Below, piece after piece: positions 5,201-7,820 of a DNA stretch of 7,820 nt. The DNA comes from Gammaproteobacteria bacterium (GTDB taxonomy: Bacteria > Pseudomonadota > Gammaproteobacteria > Pseudomonadales > Azotimanducaceae). Location of the stretch: positions 1 through 7,820 of the forward strand of contig PAMR01000069.1 of NCBI GenBank assembly GCA_002708205.1, read 5' to 3'. Positions within the stretch are counted from its first letter, which is position 1. Each line of letters starts with the position of its first letter. The notes below the pieces were generated by a model that had not been told where the DNA came from, searched no databases, and saw nothing but the letters and a program-made list of their open reading frames with translations. The position numbers and the translations under genes were made by a program.

Positions 5201-7820
5201 ATTTCCAGTTCACCATTCGCATCAGCTTGCGTTTTTAGGACGAAGTCGCCATGTGAATTCGCAGAATCGTAATCGACGTCAGTGACATCAAGAATACTTT
5301 CGTCTGAGGATGTGATGACAAACCGCATTGGCTGTTCATCCAATGGTCCTGCGGTGATAGACGACATGTCAATCAGATGTTCGCCAGAATCTTCGTCAAC
5401 TATCAGACTCGCTGGAACGTCAAATTCTGGCATGTCATTAACTGGCGTGACTTCAATTTCAAATTGAACAACTTGTTGACCGTTATCAGACGTGGTGGAT
5501 AGGTCGTCATCCAAACCTGCGTCTGTGACAGTTACCGTGATCTCTGCCGTACCGTATTGGTTATCTGCAGTCGTGAATCTCCATTTCCCAGTCGAGTCGG
5601 GAGACTCATATAGCAGGGCGGTACTGGCGAACAAATCTGTACTAGAGACGTCTATAGATACCGCCAGATCTTGCGTTTCGTGGGGACCTGATGTAATTCC
5701 AGATAAGTCGATGAAGTGCGTACCGCTATCTTCAGCAACACCATAGTCCTGTACGGAACCGATTGTCGGGAGGTCATTAACTGGTGTGACGGTAACGTCA
5801 AATGATTGATAAACGATTCCGTCATCGTCATTACCACTTATCAGGTCTAAGCCTGCATCGCGAATGGTGAGGTGAATAGTGGCTTCACCGTATTGCCCAT
5901 CTGCAGGGATAATTTTGAGCGTGCCGTTCGAATTGTCCGATGTATAGGTGATCTCCGGATCAGGTATCAGCGATTCATCAGTAGAGAGTGCCGTAATGGT
6001 AATTGGTTGGGATTCGCCACCACCGGCACTGATGCCGGAAAGGCCAACGGTGCGACTGCCAACATCTTCAAATGTGGTAATGTCGCTCATAGAGTTAATT
6101 GTTGGTAGGTCATTGACAGGACTTACTGTCAATTTGAAATGGCGATCTATAGATTTCGTTGTAATGTCAACAGTACTTGTATCATTATCATCACCGCCGT
6201 CTGTAACATTCACCCAGATGTCAGATTCACCGAATTGATCGGGGGCGAGATTGAGTTTTAACTCGCCAGTGGTCTCGCCTTTTGTGTGAATGATTTGTCC
6301 GGTGACCAGATCTTCATTTGCAATTACAACCTTAAGATCATACTCTTGCTCTTCGTATTGACCTGGAGATATGCCGGAAAGATCAATGGTAATCGTCGGG
6401 TCATCTTCAGTGGCTTGAACATCCAATAACGGTTCGAGTGTCGGCGGGTTATTGAGTTTTTCCACGCGCAGGTAATACTCTCCTGTGTCTCCTTCCACGT
6501 AGTTTGAATACAACGTTGGATCGTAATCTATAGTGGCCTCAGCAGACGTCGGGCGTCCACTAATTCCAATGTAATAAGTTGAACCACCATCTAAGCGTCG
6601 CGTTTGCTTAATACCTTCATACGCAGATGAGGAGATTACTGGATCTCCTATGGAAAGTCCATCTTCATCAAATAGACGGAAAACGGTCTTTGTATTTGTA
6701 AACCAGTCGTGATCAGGGCTCCAAATATTGAATTCATACTCGCCAGTTAGACTAGGCGTAAAACTGTACAAATCCACATCTTGGGCTTCGATTACCAGAG
6801 ATTTATCGTGTGCAATTTCACCAAACAGGTCCTGATTTAGCCCTAAATGCTGTATTGCACTATTTCCTATTACATCATCACTGAACGTATTCCATTTCTC
6901 CCACGAATGAATGGTCCACCTAATGTCGTACCATCCCGTTCTACCATCACTCGAATCTACATTTAGATTCGGTGTTAAGACGCGATTGTTTTCATTTGAG
7001 ACGACTACATAATAGGCTGCATTATCTGCAAATGAAGGAATTATCAGTCTAGGGTCATTTGTTTCGAAATCTCGATTCCGCTGACCAATTAGATTCCTGT
7101 TTTGATCATAAACGGTGATGATCGTATCTACATCATCGGTAATGACGTTATCTACTAGTGAGTCTACATTGATGTCGATCAAACCAGAGACAGTTGCTTC
7201 AATTCGAAAAACATCCACATCTCTTTCGGCAACCCATACATAGTTTCCGGAATCATTATAATTCGTGTCGAATCCGATAGACTCACGAAACCATGTCTCA
7301 CTTGCAAGATGCGTATAGTCTCGAAACCTTCCGTTCTGATCTTCAGTCAAAAACTCGAAACCAATCGTATATCTTCCAATATCACCTGAGACTCTATTGC
7401 TGGCATTGTGAAGGTTATAGTAGTTGTTGCCGAAACCGGAAACGCCTATGTAAAACTCCTGCCCTCGTTTCAATCCATCCAAGAAGAGGAATGAATCCGT
7501 ATCGTGACCTCGCCTACCATCATGTCCCTCTGTAATTCCCTCATCGTCAGCGGGCCACTCTGTAAAGTCTAAATCCCTACGACCATCAACATAATCGTAG
7601 GACCGTGAATCGTTATTATAAAACCCATCAACTTCGTCACCATTTTCGTCAAATAACCTTAGAAGCGTATCTGAATAAACTGTATCTTGTGTATCAATAT
7701 CTACAAGTAATACGCCGTCGTCTGGTATCTTCACCTTAAAAATATCCACGTCCGCAGCTGGATTCACTGTCCCTTGATTAAAATCTGAACCAATATATCC
7801 ATCAAAGACTTGTTTCCCTG
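2233..7820 (-). CDS. Giant surface/secreted multidomain protein: PPC-like, Ig/cadherin-like repeats, dockerin-like C-terminus (5' end outside window)
   Basis: The reading frame is open to the right edge. A GTG codon at 7767 could be taken as a start, but the 17 codons upstream are open and read as protein continuous with the first domain (..DGYIGSDFNQGT), so the gene is 5'-truncated by the window and any signal peptide is unseen. Numbering from the first full codon (7818), 1861 residues are visible. Residues 1-455 hold three PPC-like domains; 456-1581 ten tandem Ig/cadherin-like repeats; 1582-1680 a divergent cadherin-like domain (ATDADGDELTVEL); 1693-1752 two dockerin-like EF-hand motifs; 1753-1861 an acidic tail ending DWFNVE. 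The protein is very rich in Asp and Glu, and I found no cysteine. This composition and domain set fit an extracellular, calcium-stabilised stalk or adhesin-like protein, possibly held in a complex through its dockerin. No catalytic domain is seen in the visible part; one could lie upstream. The stop is TAG at 2235-2233. The ligand and exact role are unknown. Confidence 0.9.
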   Translation of the reverse strand, partial: GKQVFDGYIGSDFNQGTVNPAADVDIFKVKIPDDGVLLVDIDTQDTVYSDTLLRLFDENGDEVDGFYNNDSRSYDYVDGRRDLDFTEWPADDEGITEGHDGRRGHDTDSFLFLDGLKRGQEFYIGVSGFGNNYYNLHNASNRVSGDIGRYTIGFEFLTEDQNGRFRDYTHLASETWFRESIGFDTNYNDSGNYVWVAERDVDVFRIEATVSGLIDINVDSLVDNVITDDVDTIITVYDQNRNLIGQRNRDFETNDPRLIIPSFADNAAYYVVVSNENNRVLTPNLNVDSSDGRTGWYDIRWTIHSWEKWNTFSDDVIGNSAIQHLGLNQDLFGEIAHDKSLVIEAQDVDLYSFTPSLTGEYEFNIWSPDHDWFTNTKTVFRLFDEDGLSIGDPVISSSAYEGIKQTRRLDGGSTYYIGISGRPTSAEATIDYDPTLYSNYVEGDTGEYYLRVEKLNNPPTLEPLLDVQATEDDPTITIDLSGISPGQYEEQEYDLKVVIANEDLVTGQIIHTKGETTGELKLNLAPDQFGESDIWVNVTDGGDDNDTSTVDITTKSIDRHFKLTVSPVNDLPTINSMSDITTFEDVGSRTVGLSGISAGGGESQPITITALSTDESLIPDPEITYTSDNSNGTLKIIPADGQYGEATIHLTIRDAGLDLISGNDDDGIVYQSFDVTVTPVNDLPTIGSVQDYGVAEDSGTHFIDLSGITSGPHETQDLAVSIDVSSTDLFASTALLYESPDSTGKWRFTTADNQYGTAEITVTVTDAGLDDDLSTTSDNGQQVVQFEIEVTPVNDMPEFDVPASLIVDEDSGEHLIDMSSITAGPLDEQPMRFVITSSDESILDVTDVDYDSANSHGDFVLKTQADANGELEITVQIEDGGIDKDLETELDNLSLTKTIDVTVNSVNDLPTIDEIAPLEVPPNSPMQSIELTGISPGGGESQSLRVAATSANAALVSSVDIFYTDGESDGKIEFAPTFGVTGESLIEIVITDPGLDGDFDTLSDNGVTIREFDFSVDSVNDAPTIVLPSTITLNEDEDLAALLLTQISAGGNEQQPIEITVSNADGALIDSIVVDYDSPESTGAISIEPVLDQFGETSVVVTVTDSGFDMDLSTNGDNATITKNLDIVVLPVNDEPTVTSPVEVNLIEDVHIGENHIDIVGVSAGGGEDQPLAIRVSSDSDGILDELDVVWNHDQTAAQVEFHLGANVHGESQITLEIEDGGLDLDLATTDDNAISTRVIDVNVAGVNDLPSLTVIDAVTIDEDSGVSTILATELNSGPLDDQPIRLSAVSSNSSLITVESTEVNSQTIELSISPQLDQFGTASVTVTLEDAGVDLNFETADDNLSVTTQITVTVDAVNDAPTLEIPRRIVVEEDSDLSETVFTNISAGGGEDQPIEFVVTAPVGELTSGFEVDYDVPETEGILRFTPVPDAFGSEVITISIEDGGLDGDLSTTDDNATVEYPVELVVSPVNDLPTIDPLDAMELNENEDVQIIGLSGISAGGGEDQPLRVEVVSDDQSLFRTLMVDYVDSSDAGELRFQTAKNHYGTAQVIVRVTDGGLDSDLATIEDNGVVTTEFELQINDINVKPEMADITLKPADDERLISKSLNQGLLSTATDADGDELTVELVDNARHGMLYVLENGMWAYWPKEGSNRVDTFSVIVTDGRLESDPVTVTIDLRDGYEWFNGIEPMDVDDDGMVNPIDALLVINQIHSGLYELESDRSQFSGMSFYDTSRDNHLSSIDALLVINLLNEMAEAGDVETDWAAIGSSEGEWESAEGEYVDWADRAADDARSAIDVALPESIREIADLDTLFGRADNIEFHQALSDIAIMELESEDSADNDSGVEELAIGIQDWFNVE
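2236..2562 (-). other. Acidic C-terminal tail of the giant protein
   Basis: These 109 residues follow the dockerin-like module, where many dockerin proteins would end. The first half is acidic and has spaced tryptophans (TDWAAIG, GEWESAEGEYVDWAD), including an imperfect short duplication, SEGEWE / SAEGEYVD. The second half (IREIADLDTLFGRADNIEFHQALSDIAIMEL) looks amphipathic and probably helical. It ends with DWFNVE. I recognise no family. It could be a sorting or anchoring signal, but that is only a guess from its terminal position. Confidence 0.5.
2563..2742 (-). other. Dockerin-like module: two calcium-binding EF-hand motifs
   Basis: Two 20-residue motifs lie 40 residues apart. The first has the loop DVDDDGMVNPID, with acidic or Asn ligands at loop positions 1, 3, 5, 9 and 12; the second has DTSRDNHLSSID, with Asp/Ser at the same positions. 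Each is followed by nearly the same helix, ALLVINQI and ALLVINLL. This matches type I dockerin repeats in the planctomycete style. In the family such modules bind cohesin domains and fold with Ca2+. No cohesin gene is visible in this window. Gly6 of the canonical loop is Asn in the second motif. Confidence 0.8.
2779..3075 (-). other. Divergent cadherin-like domain after the repeat array
   Basis: About 99 residues that break the repeat pattern. The core is TATDADGDELTVELVDNARHG, followed by a strand with GMWAYWPKEGSNRVDTFSVIVTDG and closing with PVTVTIDL. The 'D.DGD.LT' start, 'HG.L' centre and 'Y.P..G..G.D.F.....DG' end are the usual signature of bacterial cadherin-like/VCBS-type domains. It lacks the GIS.GGGE.QP segment and the Asp-rich loop of the ten preceding repeats and links them to the dockerin. 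Confidence 0.65.
3076..6453 (-). repeat. Ten tandem Ig/cadherin-like protein repeats of about 113 residues
   Basis: Each unit starts at a linker of the NDxPT type (first unit: NNPPTL). Linker Asn codons begin at 6453 (5'-most, unit 1), 6114, 5778, 5439, 5100, 4761, 4422, 4077, 3744 and 3405; the unit-10 boundary is at 3075. Unit lengths are 113, 112, 113, 113, 113, 113, 115, 111, 113 and 110 residues. Shared landmarks within a unit: an 'EDxg' near the start, 'LsGIsaGggEdQPl', a 'vdYdsp.stG.l.f.p' strand, 'qfGea.itVtv.DgGlD.DLsTtdDN', and a closing 'f.v.V.pVND'. Such arrays are known to form rod-like extracellular stalks. At DNA level only short patches, such as the GGGEDQP codons, are similar, with different synonymous codons, so the duplications do not look recent. 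Confidence 0.85.
6454..7818 (-). other. Three PPC-like beta-sandwich domains
   Basis: The first 455 visible residues hold three related units, roughly 7818-7348, 7347-6898 and 6897-6454. Each has the same order: a 'DVD.F.....' strand (DVDIFKVKI, DVDVFRIEA, DVDLYSFTP), a '.G.....v' strand, then a strand describing an object such as 'LLRLFDENGDEV', 'IITVYDQNRNLI' or 'VFRLFDEDGLSI', then 'YYIGVSG' type strands (FYIGVSG, YYVVVSN, YYIGISG) and a closing 'G.Y.i....' strand (GRYTIGFEF, GWYDIRWTI, GEYYLRVEK). This is the pattern of bacterial pre-peptidase C-terminal (PPC) domains. The first may be missing its N-terminal strand at the window edge. PPC domains are usually found in secreted proteins; no peptidase domain is seen. 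Confidence 0.7.

Noticed and set aside
5948..6238. Plus-strand open frame of 96 codons, and similar short ones across 2340-7535
   Set aside because: They are shadows of the long minus-strand repeat gene; several recur at the same place in different repeat units because the coding strand repeats.
3076..6453. Regular spacing of about 339 bp considered as a DNA repeat array or CRISPR-like structure
   Set aside because: The period is conserved at protein level only; nucleotide identity between units is patchy and the frame is coding throughout.

Overview
The window suggests a planctomycete (Planctomycetota, probably a Rhodopirellula/Pirellula-like lineage). This is inferred from the style of the proteins: a secreted PQQ-type beta-propeller whose mature start reads NWAQWRGGN..DGIS, and a giant surface-type protein built of PPC-like domains, 'VNDxPT' Ig-like repeats and a dockerin-like pair of the 'PIDALLVIN' type. 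No rRNA or other phylogenetic marker is present except part of TypA, so the assignment stays an inference.

All three genes lie on the minus strand; transcription runs from the right end of the window to the left. Positions 7820-2233 hold the 3' part of a very large gene whose true start lies beyond the right edge. Its visible 1861 residues run: three PPC-like beta-sandwich domains, ten tandem Ig/cadherin-like repeats of about 113 residues, one divergent cadherin-like domain, a two-motif dockerin-like calcium-binding module, and an acidic tail. A 238-bp gap (1995-2232) follows, with a small hairpin just after the stop and a degenerate 7-bp tandem repeat. Positions 1994-699 encode a secreted 431-residue PQQ-like eight-bladed beta-propeller. 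After 71 bp without a visible terminator comes the N-terminal 209 codons of the translational GTPase TypA/BipA, cut by the left edge.

No functional pathway obviously links the three. The giant protein and the propeller are both predicted to act outside the cytoplasm; TypA is a cytoplasmic ribosome-associated GTPase. The propeller gene and typA may share a transcript because of spacing and orientation. I saw no tRNA, rRNA, CRISPR array, insertion sequence or phage gene. The most unusual content is the repeat protein: its tandem repeats, the recurring Asp-rich loop in each, its lack of cysteine and its dockerin-like end.
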